A stretch of DNA of 32,582 nt from an uncultured bacterium (GTDB taxonomy: Bacteria > Patescibacteriota > Gracilibacteria > Absconditabacterales > Absconditicoccaceae). This document shows, piece by piece, positions 9,480 to 19,706 of the stretch. Under the pieces are notes generated by a model that searched no databases, had not been told where the DNA came from, and was given only the letters and a program-made list of their open reading frames with translations. Location: assembly GCA_937906635.1 (NCBI GenBank), contig CALCYP010000021.1, positions 1 to 32,582 of the forward strand, written 5' to 3'. A program made the translations under genes and the position numbers. Within the stretch, counting starts at the first letter, position 1. Each line of letters opens with the position of its first letter.

Positions 9480-10454
9480 ATGGAACTAAAAATAGACTTG
9501 CCACAAAGATACGCCAAAATGAGAGCACATACAGCCACTCATTTACTACACGCTCAATTAGCAAAAGTTTTTCCAAACACAAAACAAGCATGATCACTGG
9601 TTGATGATGACCTTTTGAGATTTGATTTTCAGGCAGATAGATTACTTACAGATTTGGAATTAGATCAAATTGAAAAAAGAGTTAATCAAATAATTTATTT
9701 AGCATGCGAAGTGAAAGTAGAGGAGCTACCAATTGCAGAAGCCAGTAAATTGTGAGCAAAAATGTTTTTTGAAGAGAAATATGGAGATATAGTCCGTGTA
9801 GTTCAAGTAATGAACAAAGAATTACCACAAGAAATGAAAAATGACGATAATGTAGAATATTTCAAATCATTTTGAGAGAGATTATCAATGGAATTTTGTG
9901 GATGAACACATGTCTCAAATACAAAAGAAATTTGATCATTCGTAATCATAAACCAAGAAGCTGTAGCAAGTGGAATCAAAAGAATTACAGCATATACAGG
10001 ACCAAAAATACTTGAAAGACTACAAGAGATCAAAGGTACATTGAGACAAGTTGAGGAGAAACTTTGAGTAAAAGCAGAAAATCAAATTTTGGATAAATTA
10101 GAAAAAGAATTAAAAGAGAAAGAAGAAATGAATTCAAAATTCGAATCAATCAATACAAAAATGATTATCGACTCGTTGAAATCATGAGACTATAAATCAA
10201 ACGAAACTTTCGACAAAATCATAAATGTATCAGAAAATTCAATTCTAAAAGATTTATCATTCAAAGATATTACATTCCAATGCAAAACTGTATTCGAATG
10301 ACTAGATATCGTTGTCTTCAATAATGACTGATGATATGCCATAATCACAAACAAAAAAAACGCCCAAGAAATTGCAAAAAATCTTTGAGTTAGATGATGA
10401 TGAAATGCAAATATTGTCCAATGAAAAGATCCAAAAATAACTGAAATATCATAA
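9480..10454 (+). CDS. free-standing alanyl-tRNA editing protein (AlaX-like, with C-Ala-like tail)
   Basis: Encodes 324 residues. It corresponds to the editing part of alanyl-tRNA synthetase without the aminoacylation domain. Zn-binding motifs are H17-T-A-T-H21 and C140-G-G-T-H144. It continues with GSFVIINQEAVASGIKRITAYTG, a coiled segment (about 195-235, LQEIKGTLRQVEEKLG) and a C-terminal DHHA1/C-Ala-like end (GVRGGGNANIVQG). AlaX proteins hydrolyse Ser- or Gly-mischarged tRNA-Ala. The frame is open upstream to an ATG at 9387, but that would overlap the preceding gene; 9480 fits the family start. No synthetase half is adjacent, so it is either a true AlaX or the detached half of a split AlaRS. 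Confidence 0.85.
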
Positions 10455-10461
10455 AAATTAT

Positions 10462-10493
10462 CTCCCTTTTTAAAGGGAGTGTCACGAAGTGAC
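10462..10493. repeat. paired palindromes, possible terminator of the AlaX-like gene
   Basis: CTCCCTTT-TT-AAAGGGAG (10462-10479) is followed by GTCAC-GAA-GTGAC (10481-10493) and a T-run at 10500. The same pair in the same order occurs at 21704-21735, so it is a dispersed repeat. Its position 8 bp after the stop and the T-run let it act as a terminator. Confidence 0.65.
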
Positions 10494-10557
10494 GAAGGAT
10501 TTTTTACCCCATTTATACAAAAATCCCCACAAAATATTAACAACATAAAACTTTCAA

Positions 10558-11352
10558 ATGAAAATCACATCACGAAATGTAAACTGAATCAGAGCCGTTT
10601 TGAATAAATGATTTTGCGAATGGGTACAAAAAGATGATCCAGATATTTTGTGTTTGCAAGAAACTAAAGCATTTGAAAACCAAATTCCAGCAGAACTGAA
10701 ATATGCTCTCAGAGATTATGATTACATTTGGCACACAGGTACAAGACCATGATACGCTTGAACTACAATTTTTTACAAAAAAAATTTAGAAATAATTTCT
10801 ACAAAAAATACATTCGAGAACTTTCCAAAATTCAACGAAGACGGTAGAGTAGTAGAGCTAACTTTCAAACATAACGATACAGAGATCGTACTTTTGAACA
10901 TATATTTCCCAAATGGATGAACAAGAGCAGATTGAACTGAAATGCTAACCTATAAATTAAACTTTTATGAAGATGTAATAAAGTATATCAATGCACAAAG
11001 AGACGAATGAAAAGAAATCATTGTCACATGAGATTTTAATATTTGTCACGAACCAATCGATATTGCCAGACCAGAAGAAAACACAAATTCAATCTGATTT
11101 CTCCCAATTGAAAGAGCAGAAATGGATAAACTACAAGCAAATTGATATACAGATGTTTTCCGCTACCTAAATCCAAAATTAGCAAACAAATACACCCGGC
11201 GGTCCTATAGAGCATGAGCCAGACCAAGAAATGTCTGACGGAGGCTTGATTATTTCCGAGTATCTGAATGAATCCTAGAATTAGTAAAAAATATGGAACA
11301 TCAAGAATTCATTCTCTGATCCGACCATTGTCCAATCAGTTTGATTTTCTAA
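10558..11352 (+). CDS. xth: exonuclease III / AP endonuclease
   Basis: Encodes 264 residues, the usual length. ExoIII cleaves at abasic sites and trims 3' ends in base-excision repair. Motifs in order: S-x-NVNGIRA (2-11), ILCLQETK, IVTGDFNICH, the YT-x-x-SYRAGAR loop, RLDYF and the final LGSDHCPI catalytic His. The gene gives clear evidence for codon reassignment. CGA at 10573 sits at the conserved Trp of SWNVNG. CGG-CGG at 11197-11202 sits at YTWWSYR. CGG at 11239 sits at GWRLDYF. TGG also occurs in the gene (CEWV). It is followed by a 78-bp palindromic element. Confidence 0.92.
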
Positions 11353-11363
11353 AAAATTAAAAA

Positions 11364-11441
11364 AATCCTTATTGTAGGGATAACACTTGTGTTATCCTAT
11401 AAATATAGGACAGGACGAATCCTGTCCCTACAACAAGGATT
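11364..11441. repeat. 78-bp MITE-like palindromic element
   Basis: Outer arms AATCCTTATTGTAGGGA (11364-11380) and TCCCTACAACAAGGATT (11425-11441) differ at one position. Inside are two further perfect hairpins, GATAACAC-TT-GTGTTATC and GGACAGGA-CGAA-TCCTGTCC. It is richer in GC than its surroundings, lies between the convergent xth and M16 genes, and could also terminate both. Confidence 0.8.
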
Positions 11442-11488
11442 TTCAATTAATATACAATAAAACAGGCCAATAACCAGCAAATTGGACA

Positions 11489-11520
11489 TTCTTAATTATT
11501 AATTCTTAATTATTAATTAT
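11489..11520. repeat. TTAATTCTTAATTATT motif copy
   Basis: A tandem array of CTTAATTATTAAT units. The same motif ends directly at the start codons of the flavoprotein gene (3305-3323) and the MiaB-like gene (21788-21814), in the same orientation. Confidence 0.4.
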
Positions 11521-11521
11521 T

Positions 11522-12745
11522 TTATTCAATCCAATACTTATACAGTTTTTCCTCTTTCAAGCAATCAGCGACAGAAATTACTTCATCAATCTTAACATTT
11601 CTGATTTTAGCTAAAATATCATCAAGAGACTTGATTTCTCAATACAATAAATACTGATTTCATACAAAATTCGCCATCTCATCACTTGACTCTATTCACA
11701 TCTGATATTGTCAAACATTAAATCAAATTGCCTTATCAAATTCTTCTTTCGAAATATCTCAGTTCGAGATTTTTTTCAGTTCTCACATAATTTTCTCAAC
11801 TCAATAATCAAATCTTTCCTTTTCCAATCAAGCTCTAACCATGAAAATTCAATCATGTGGCTGTGTATGATGAGCTGCTCTAATATAATAACACAATCAT
11901 TCTTTCTCTCTAATATTTTGAAATAATCTTGAAGACATATTTCATCAAAGAATAGTTGAAAAAATCGAAGCAGCATACCTTCTTTCATCATTTCAATCAA
12001 ATCACTTTGCTCAAATAATAATATGATTTTGAGCAGTTCATTTCACAAATTTTCATTCCTTTTGCTTTGCCAATATTCATTGAAATTCTGGTCTATCAAT
12101 TCTTTTTTTCTCAGGCAAATCAGCAAATAGAGTAGTAATCTGATCTTCAACGGCTTTTTGATCGGCGATCTTTCAAGCAATAATTATTATCAAATTGTCT
12201 TTTGTATACAAATCTAATTTATGCTCAATTAAATCTTCTCTAGTAAATCATTGAATATTTTCTACTGGTCACAAAGTACTCCATCAATAACTATTGTCTC
12301 AATAATAAAATTCTTGCCATTTATCCATCACAAGTGCTGTAGGCTGATCTTCATACATTCTAACTTCTTGAATTACAACTCATTTTTCTCTCTCCATCTC
12401 ATCTTGTGGAAAACGAGCATTCATAATCATATCTCACAAAACATCTAATCACTTTTCAACAAAATCAGGTGCTGATTTCACGTAATATCCAGCATAAGTA
12501 TCTCATGTAAATGCATTAAATTCTCAACCAAAAGAATCAACTGCTTCAGCAACAGATTTTGGCGTCTCGTATTTTTTTCATCACTTAAAAAACATATGTT
12601 CCAAAAAATGACTAATTCAATTATTTTTCCTATTTTCATATATACTACCAGCCCTCGCTAAAATCAACATTGTAGTAGAATTTGAGTCTTCCATTGGGAC
12701 AAAAATAGAGTCAATTCATGCCAATTTTTTTATTTCGTATTTCAT
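11522..12745 (-). CDS. M16 family zinc peptidase (pitrilysin/insulinase-like)
   Basis: Encodes 407 residues, the size of a single M16B subunit. The inverted zinc motif is H46-F-L-E49-H50 in ISHFLEHMFFKG. The downstream third ligand lies in EKGVVIQEVRMYED. The second half carries the typical QNHIIIGAKGF and NMSSRLFQNIREKEGLCYYI segments that form the other half of the clamshell. These peptidases cut short or partly unfolded peptides, and some M16B members act as processing proteases. No signal peptide is visible, so a cytoplasmic location is likely. Several glycines in the active-site helix region are TGA codons. Confidence 0.9.
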
Positions 12746-13235
12746 TCCTAATAATCATAACCGATATAAAACAAAACAATTTTTACAAAAATAAAAAAAT
12801 AAAACAAGAGAAAACAGAAATTTTTCATTTGTCTGAAAAGGATTCTTCAGCCGATGAATCAGCTTCAGAATGACATGTCTCCGTCATTTCGACGAAAAAC
12901 GAGGGAAAATCCACACTATCATTCTCTATAGATTTCTCACTTCGTTCGAAATGACAAATAAAATATATTCTTCGCTTCCATGCTAACCCCGCATCAATAG
13001 ATCGGGTATCTTCGACTGAATTCGAAACTCGCTTCGCTTGAACCGGACACTGCACCCAGAATAACGGACAACATCTGCCGCCTACTGACTACCGACTGCT
13101 GACGACAGACCGACGACAGCCGACTGACGACTGTTGACTGCTGACTACCGACTGCCGACTGTTGTCTGCTGACTACCGACTGCCGACTGTTGTCTGCCAC
13201 CAAACATCAACTAATTTTCAAAAAAAGTCCAAAAA
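12746..13235. repeat. gene-free repeat block: REP-like palindromes and short tandem repeats
   Basis: I see no gene in this stretch. 12830-12875 carries a repeat (GAATCAGCTTCAGAATGACA) related to the element in the flavoprotein gene. 12892-12954 is an inverted repeat with arms GTCATTTCGACGAAAAACG and CACTTCGTTCGAAATGAC. 12960-13060 is unusually GC-rich mixed sequence. 13076-13198 consists of GACTACCGACTGC-type short tandem repeats, including two perfect adjacent 28-bp units (13141-13168 and 13169-13196). Minus-strand ORFs through this block merely translate the repeats (for example CHFERSEKS). Confidence 0.75.
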
Positions 13236-13238
13236 AAT

Positions 13239-13266
13239 TTGACAAATAAAAATTTTGGGTTATAAT
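13239..13266 (+). promoter_or_regulatory. promoter of the SLH protein gene
   Basis: TTGACA (13239-13244), 16-bp spacer, TATAAT (13261-13266): a near-consensus sigma-70-type promoter 40 bp before the start codon. The upstream flank AAAAAGTCCAAAAAAATTTGACAAATAAAA is nearly the same as that of the next gene's promoter. Confidence 0.8.
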
Positions 13267-13306
13267 ATGATTGCCATTTTAATATTTTACATCATAAAAA
13301 CATTAT

Positions 13307-14653
13307 ATGGCGAGAAAAAACTGTAGAGCTAAAACAAAAAGTTGTTTGAAGTTTAGTGTAGTAGCTTTGAGCATCTTAGTAGCGGGTACAGCTTTAGGAA
13401 ACCAGGTCTCCGCAGCAGAGGTACACCCTACAATCTCTACACAAAGTCCGATCCTATCAGACGAAGCAAGAGAAATGGCTTCATGATTACGATCAAAAAT
13501 TGTTAATTTTGTAAAGGATTGACTTGAAACTAGTACATCTAGAAACAAGTACGATTTCCGAGCAAAAGACTCAACAATTCAAGTGAATAAAAATGAAGTG
13601 ATTTCATTGGAATCAGAAGCTCCTATCTTTATTGATATGGAACTTGATCCAAACAGGTACTATGCTGAAAGTTTAGCTAAGAAATGAATTATCAGCAAAT
13701 CACAAAAATTTTATCCAAACAACTTCGTTCGTCTGAATGAAGTAGCTAAAATGATTGTGAATAGCTATCGTTTCAAAGTTGGATACGACATAGACTGAAA
13801 TGCTTGATTGACGGACAAGGTATACTTTGCAAACACAATGCCAAAGTATTACAACACTGCTTATGAAATGTGAATCTTTGAGTGAATTGAAAATTTGGAA
13901 GATTTTGAGAGATTCGTTTCTTATAACGATTTCAACAAAATCCTAAAAAATTTCAAAGCCCAATATCCAGATTTGGTAAACTTGTATTATATGGATATCA
14001 AAGAATCTAATGCTAACTTGAAAAGATGAGAAGTAGCAAGGACGATCTTTAGGACAATGATGATTGACTCTGAAGAATCATATTCATTTGAGGATATCGC
14101 CTACAGTGAATATGGAGCAGATGTACAATTATTAGCCGAAAATGGAATCATTGCTTCCGATGAAAGATTTTATCCAGAAGCCGATGTATCACGTAAAGAT
14201 TTCATCCTCTGGCTTGTAAAAACCCATTTAAAACATTCAGGAGAGCATGTAGAAAATCGTGCTTTAGAACACAGTCTTGCCGATTTAGACTATGAAGCCG
14301 AATATGCACCATATATATTACTTGCCAAAAATGAATGACGGGTTGATTACTTGGTAGAAACTGTCAGATGACAAGACTATCTCAATTTAAACTCAAAGGT
14401 TACGCAGCACGAAGCATGTTACATCATTTCGAAACTAACGTGAATTACATTCGATTATGACATCATTAGTGCAGATAAAAAGTACATAACTAGGTGAGAA
14501 GTTGCCCAATTATTGAATAAAGCTTATAAATTGCCAAGTGCAAAAACAGCTGTTTCAAGTACTCAATATCAAAATGATAGCCACATATGAAGATTAATCG
14601 AAAATATCAAAAGTCTCGCAAATTGATGAAAAAGATTAGCAATCGTATCATAA
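13307..14653 (+). CDS. secreted SLH-domain surface protein
   Basis: Encodes 448 residues. A basic N-terminus and a hydrophobic core (about residues 15-32) lead to a signal-peptidase site near VSA-AEV (about 37). The mature protein contains repeated S-layer-homology-like modules with the pattern of helix, G-I-I, then FYPxxxVxRxE: KKGIISKSQKFYPNNFVRLNEVAKMI, ENGIIASDERFYPEADVSRKDFI, and a third ending YITRGEVAQLL. SLH modules attach proteins to the cell wall or S-layer. One CGG (14339) falls in NEG-x-VDY, a position often Trp in SLH. It has its own strong promoter and a terminator directly after. Role: cell-envelope structure or adhesion. Confidence 0.8.
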
Positions 14654-14664
14654 AGCAGTTAAAC

Positions 14665-14692
14665 GAAGGCGGATTTTGATCCGTCTTTTTCT
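14665..14692 (+). terminator. rho-independent terminator after the SLH gene
   Basis: AAGGCGGAT-TTTG-ATCCGTCTT stem (one G-U pair in RNA) followed by a T-run, 12 bp after the stop codon. Confidence 0.85.
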
Positions 14693-14746
14693 TATAAAAT
14701 TTTTAGCCACAAAAAACAAAAAAATATAAAAAAAGTCCTCAAAAAT

Positions 14747-14775
14747 TTGACAAATAAAATATTTTTGAATATACT
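14747..14775 (+). promoter_or_regulatory. promoter of the Ig-like surface protein gene
   Basis: TTGACA (14747-14752), 17-bp spacer, TATACT (14770-14775), 38 bp before the start codon. The flank AAAAAGTCCTCAAAAATTTGACAAATAAAA repeats that of the SLH gene promoter, which suggests coordinated expression or duplication. Confidence 0.75.
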
Positions 14776-14813
14776 TAACAAGGGAAAATTTTACATTTTA
14801 ATAAAAATAAAAA

Positions 14814-16631
14814 ATGAAACTCATTCATCACGTAAAAAAACACTGAAAAACAATCACATTACACTTAAAAAAACATCACAAAAAGTATATTTTTTGAATA
14901 TTATCTGCTACATTACTACGAAAATGAGTTTCACTAATTGCAGCATATGCATTAGTTCACAATCTATCTTTTTCATTTGCTGATACTGTCCATCAATGAG
15001 AATGAGATAACGAAGAAATTGTAGCTGAAGAAATAGTTAACAATAATGAACAAGAAGATTGAAAATATTGAGAATATTGAGAATATTGAGAAGATTGAGA
15101 ATATTGAGAAGATTGAGAATATTGAAATAGTTTAGATTGAAATGAATTAGTTTGAGAGGATCCAAACAGCTGAGATTGAGAGGATTCAAATAGCTGAGAT
15201 TGAGATGAGTGAAACAACTGAGATTCAGATGACTGAAACAGCTGAGATTGAGAGGAGTGAAACAGCTGAAACTGAGACGATTTAAATAGCTGAGATTGAG
15301 ATAGTTCAGAAAGTTCAATTCAAAATTGAGTAGAATCAAACTGACAATGCGACAGATGAGATATAATCATTACGACACCAAAAGAATGAGACATTGTTTG
15401 AGGAGTATTTGATATTTCTCGAGAATTTAAAAATGATGATTGTTATGACACAGAATATACAATAAAATTACGAACTAAAAATGGTCAATTGGAAATATTT
15501 TCATGAAATTCAGAAAACACATGATTTTCATTTGATAGTACACAATTAGAGTCAGATTATTATACATGATACAGCCTAACGATATATGGAAACGATACTA
15601 TTTACCGAGCAGAAGAGTGATGAGATTTTACAATTGATAACAAGTCTCCTGAATTATCAAATACATGAGTAGAATACTCAACAAGGAATAATAAATTAAA
15701 TATCTGAGACACAGTTACGGTTTCATTTGAATCAGATGAAGAATTAACTTGAGTTACAGTAAATATTCAATGAACAAGAGCATATTTAGACGAAAAAGAT
15801 TGAAATAAATATAAATATACAATGGATTTTACTGAAAGCAATACTACAGGTAAAATAGTATATTGAATAGATTATTCAGACATCGTATGAAATACATGAT
15901 ATTATGAACGATACGACAATATTGAATTAGATTATACAGCACCAACAATAGAAAACATAAATATGACAAAAAGTTGAAACGAAATCAGAGTTTCATTTAA
16001 TATAAACGAAATTACAGATGCATATTTTGTATACATGATATCATGAGCAAAATACACAAATAGTTTAAATAGTAATAACAAAACAGGTCACGAATTTATA
16101 TTAAATGACATCAGAAATAAACTCAAATATAATTACAGTATTGCCATCGAAGATGAAGCTAAAAACACATTAAATATTTGATGAGATTTCTACCTATCAT
16201 GAGACGAAGTAATATTTACAAACAAAGAAATCTCGAAATCACACTTAATCACAGAAGTATGATTTAAAACATGAGATGAGCAAGCGTTAAGAGAAAAATT
16301 AAATAGTTTTGATAAATGTTCAGAAAATTTAACATTTAAAAACATAAATTTGCCAATCGACTGAATGACTTGAAAACTAGTAATGCCTAACTTCACTAAT
16401 TCAAGTATAAATCAAATGACAAATGCATTTACCACATTATTAGTAAAAAGGATTGATTGAAAAGCATTTTCGCAAAGAGAACTAGATGAAATATTTGAAG
16501 ACCTAAACGACTTCCTAATCATAGTGAAATTGGTTAAAGATGACGATAACAAATGTAAACAAAACATGAGTCAATATTACATTAATAGATTCAAAAAAAC
16601 ATTAATTAAATACAAATTAATCAATAATTAA
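14814..16631 (+). CDS. large secreted surface protein: Gly/Asp-rich linker plus Ig-like domains
   Basis: Encodes 605 residues. A long basic N-region (KKH repeats) and a hydrophobic stretch (about residues 28-55) form a signal sequence. Residues about 83-162 are a low-complexity linker (DGEYGEYG, SGDGEDSNSGDG). In it 24 of 80 codons are TGA, so it exists only under TGA=Gly. After one Cys pair region (GQCDRGD, NDDCYD), two or three beta-rich modules resemble bacterial Ig-like repeats (NIGDTVTVSFESDEELTGV; APTIENINMTKSGNEIRVSF). The C-terminal 170 residues are helical and unassigned. There is no LPXTG or SLH motif. It probably acts as a cell-surface adhesin or structural protein paired with the SLH protein upstream. 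Confidence 0.78.
15060..15299 (+). repeat. in-gene tandem repeats built on TGA codons
   Basis: The 5' part repeats the 9-mer GAATATTGA/GAAGATTGA (GEY/GED). The 3' part repeats units of roughly 24-27 bp with AGCTGAGATTGAGA (SGDGE/D). These are coding microsatellite-like arrays encoding the Gly/Asp linker, expected to vary in length between strains. Confidence 0.8.
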
Positions 16632-16649
16632 AAAAGGACTATAGAATCA

Positions 16650-17042
16650 TTAATTCTCTACAATTTCTACAATTCTACTATCTCAATCCTTTTCAATAGT
16701 AATTTTTGCATAATGTGAAATATCCAAACTATCAATAAATTTTGGCCATTCAATAGCAATATATTCATGTTTTGAAATTTGATCATTTATTCATTTCTCC
16801 CATACATCATTTTCCTCTCAAATTCTATACATATCCACATGCAATAATTTTCATCAATAAGAATTTATATAAGCATATGTCGGACTTTGGACAATATTCT
16901 CATCAATTCACAATCAATTTGCAAATCATTTAGTCAATAAAGTCTTTCCAGCTCACAAATCTCAAAACAATAACAAAATTTTATATTTTTTTGATAATTC
17001 TTGTCACAATTTAAACATTTCTTCAGGTGTTGTTATAATCAT
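16650..17042 (-). CDS. tsaE: TsaE, tRNA t6A biosynthesis ATPase
   Basis: Encodes 130 residues. TsaE is the ATPase that drives the TsaB-TsaD complex making N6-threonylcarbamoyladenosine on ANN-decoding tRNAs. Walker A is GDLGAGKT (27-34), with both of its first two glycines encoded by TGA. It continues with the family motifs VQSPTYAYINSY, LLHVDMYRIGE and YIAIEWPK. An in-frame ATG at 17070-17072 would add ten residues (MIYFIILNEN). I prefer 17042 because MIITTPEEMFKLGQEL matches usual TsaE starts. It follows the anchored-protein gene by 33 bp in the same frame. Confidence 0.9.
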
Positions 17043-17075
17043 ATTTTCATTCAAAATAATAAAATATATCATTTT

Positions 17076-17558
17076 CTACTGAACAACGATATCAAAACTA
17101 TTTTTAAATCAATCAATAGCATCAATTACAAACCTATATTTTCATGGCTTGTCAATTCTCAATCCATTTTCAAAAACTTTTACTCACTGATCTTCAGATA
17201 AAAATCAATAATATCCATAGTGTGCTACAACATAATCATCAAATTCAACAAGATTTCACTCCTCATCCAACAAAGAAAATAGGATATAACCACTAAAATC
17301 TTTAAATATTTCTCAATCTTTAAGTACACTAATTTTTAAATCCGTATACTCTCACACAGGCAAAGTATCTGGAAAATCTTCTAAATCAAAGCTAAAAGAT
17401 CAATCTTCATAAATATTTTCAAAAGTAGCAATATCATCATTAAATCAAGAAAAAAAAGCTTTCGATAAATACCCATCAAAAAACACGCACACTAACAACA
17501 AAGCAACCAAAAACACTATTAAAATAATAAATCATTTACTTGTTTTTTGCTCTTCCAT
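17076..17558 (-). CDS. membrane-anchored protein of unknown function
   Basis: Encodes 160 residues. One N-terminal hydrophobic segment (about residues 9-27, GFIILIVFLVALLLVCVFF) is followed by an external domain that looks beta-rich, with acidic sequence (FENIYEDGSFSFDLEDFPD, GYILFSLLDEEGNLVEF, PGKYRFVIDAIDG). The PGKYRFVIDA end resembles the last strand of an Ig-like fold. It is upstream of tsaE in the same frame, separated only by a TAG and 33 bp, so probably cotranscribed. No family recognised. Confidence 0.7.
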
Positions 17559-17680
17559 ATTATTGATAACAAAGTAAAACATCAAAACAAATCCCATTTA
17601 CAATAAATTTAATTATTCTTGATTTTAATTCAATAAAATATACGATAATTGCCGACAATATTTATACACAAGCACAAAAA

Positions 17681-18571
17681 ATGAAAAAATTTTATTTAAT
17701 TGATTGATCTTGATTTTTGTACAGAGCTTATTATGCTTTCCCAGATATGCCAGATAAAGACTGACACAATATAAATACTGTATACTGATTTTTCCGTATG
17801 ATTTTGAAAATATTCCTCGAAAAACCAGATTACTTTGTAATAGCACGAGATGCACCTACAAAGACACACAGACACGAAGCATATCCAGACTACAAAGCAA
17901 ATAGAGCAAAAGCCCCAGATGATTTCAAAATTCAAATACCAATCGTACAAGAAATCACAAACAAATTATGAATACCAAATTTAGTCATGCCAGGATATGA
18001 AGCAGACGATATCATCGCATCAATTGTAACAAAATTTAGACAAGATAGCTGAATCACTTGTAATGTATTTTCAGCAGACAAAGACTTGAAACAACTCTTG
18101 GATGAAAATGTAATTTTCACAGATCCAAGTAAATGAATCACATACAATACAACAGACTTTATACAAGAATTTTGATTTGAACCGAAATACATTTTAGATT
18201 ACCTATCTTTAATTTGAGACAACGCAGATAATATCAAATGAGTACCATGAATCTGACCAAAATGAGCAAGTGATTTAATTAAAGAATATAAAACAATTGA
18301 AAACATCTATGAAAATATTGATTGAGTATCTTGAAGTACAAAAGAAAAATTAATCAACTGAAAAGATTTTGCAGAAAATGCTAAAAAATTAATTCAACTA
18401 GAAATATCCCCAGAAGTAGATGAAATTTGAATCGAGAAATACAGATTAGATATCGATTTTAACAACTACAAAAAAGTACTAGTAGAAGAATATAGTTTCT
18501 GATCAATGGAAAAAGTAATTACAGAAATCAAAAATAAATACCAAATGCCACAACAAACAAGTTTATTTTAA
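17681..18571 (+). CDS. 5'-3' exonuclease (Pol I N-terminal domain type)
   Basis: Encodes 296 residues and is complete without a polymerase domain, so it is a stand-alone flap/5' nuclease. It would remove RNA primers and flaps. Motifs: FYLIDGSGFLYRAYYAF, PTKTHRHEAYPDYKANR, GYEADDIIASI, FSADKDLKQLL and the helix-hairpin-helix region GDNADNIKGVPGIGPKGAS, whose acidic residues bind the metals. CGA at 17846 falls in FVIA-x-DAP, where homologues commonly have Trp or Phe. CGT in GFFRMILK is a normal Arg. It ends in QTSLF, possibly a clamp-binding-like QxxLF tail, which would fit a partner of the DnaN encoded downstream. Confidence 0.9.
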
Positions 18572-18573
18572 AA

Positions 18574-18756
18574 TTATTTTTGAAAAATTTTAGCTAAAAA
18601 GAGTAGAGGAGCAGAGATAATTCTCTGCCATGTTGGCTTTACCCACAAAAAAGCAGGATAATCTTTGAAAACAGTATTCATAAACTCAAAAAACTTGTTG
18701 TTTTTGTTTCTGGATTCAAAAGGATATTTCAAAAAATCTAATATAAATTTAAACAT
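18574..18756 (-). CDS. small protein following the TIM-barrel gene
   Basis: Encodes 60 residues from ATG to a genuine TAA. It is basic and aromatic (MFKFILDFLKYPFESRNKNN, KPTWQRIISAPLLFLAKIF), with a C-terminal amphipathic or weakly hydrophobic helix. It starts 17 bp after the TIM-barrel gene on the same strand and ends 2 bp from the convergent exonuclease stop. The tight spacing and proper stop favour a real gene. It may be a small peripheral membrane protein. No family recognised. Confidence 0.5.
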   Translation of the reverse strand: MFKFILDFLKYPFESRNKNNKFFEFMNTVFKDYPAFLWVKPTWQRIISAPLLFLAKIFQK

Positions 18757-18773
18757 TTGAACAAAATTAATAA

Positions 18774-19583
18774 TTAATCAACTTTAGCACCCACATAATA
18801 ATCTTTATAATAATTTACAGCCTTTCTCAACAATAAATCTACTTTATCTGGATCTGCTAAATCAACTTTTGAAATATTTACCTTCAATGATATAAAGCGA
18901 CTATATCATTCCCTCTTAAATCTTCTCAAAAGTTCTGGAAGCTTCATTTTTCATTCTCATGGAAACAAATGTTTTTTCTTTGAATTTGAATCGGACAAAT
19001 AAAGAGTAGAAACATATGGGACATAACGATCAACCATTCTCAAAAAATCACTTTCAAACACATCTAAATCCATTCCAGAGACATCTAATCACAAATTACA
19101 TCAGTATTTTTTAATAATTTCTGTTATATTGCTAAAGCGGTATTTTGGCACTATTGAAAATGGTGGAAAATATGAATCAGCAGGATTAATAATTGAAAAC
19201 TTAATATCTTTATTTTTTGATTTATATTGTTCTATATTATCTCTAATAAAATAATATGTCTTATAATCAAAAAATTTAGGTGCATTCATACAAATTGTAT
19301 CAATATTTAGTGCTTCACATAAATCCAAAGCCTTATCCATTTCTTTCTTATTCAAATTTGGAGAAGTTTGTATTACATTAATAGGAAAACCATGTTTTTC
19401 AGACAATTTTCTGACATATCTAAGATTCCATGTATCAAAAATTTTCCAAATAGCCAAATCTAAACCATCAAATCACGCTTCTTTAGCCAATTGAAATACA
19501 AGATCTAATCAAAATCCTGGCAATGTATCTGTACTCAATAAAAATTTCACATTTCAAACTTTTTTTTCTTTTTTTATTACCAT
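18774..19583 (-). CDS. sugar phosphate isomerase/epimerase-like TIM-barrel protein
   Basis: Encodes 269 residues. The pattern fits the xylose-isomerase-like TIM barrel: strand FLLSTDTLPG, helix LVFQLAKEAGFDGLDLA, later strands CMNAPKFF and NLGLDVSGMD, then VSTLYLSD. A near C-terminal HLFPGEGKMKLPELLRRFKREGY corresponds to the family's GeG...l...L...GY element. Metal-binding residues are not all obvious, so the reaction (isomerase, epimerase or endonuclease IV-like) is uncertain. Few glycines are TGA here compared with neighbours. The leader (19632-19657) holds a direct repeat GCTATCAGCTA twice. The small 60-residue gene follows. Confidence 0.72.
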
Positions 19584-19706
19584 ATTTCATTTTTATTTTA
19601 TAAAAGGATACACAATTCACAATACTATCCAGCTATCAGCTATTTGCTATCAGCTAAATATAATTATACTAAAATTTTTTATTTTTGCAAATTTTATAGT
19701 ACTATT

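Noticed and set aside
13141..13196. Two 28-bp direct repeats, CRISPR-like length
   Set aside because: The units are directly adjacent with no spacers, and no cas genes are in the window; they are part of a short tandem repeat array.
12825..13203. Minus-strand ORFs across the repeat block (CHFERSEKS..., and a Val/Ser/Gln-rich frame)
   Set aside because: They only translate the palindromic and tandem repeats; no start context, no family resemblance.
14993..15339. Low-complexity minus-strand ORFs (Ser/Gln-rich and Asn/Leu-rich)
   Set aside because: They are antisense to the TGA-rich repeat of the surface protein and arise from its periodicity.
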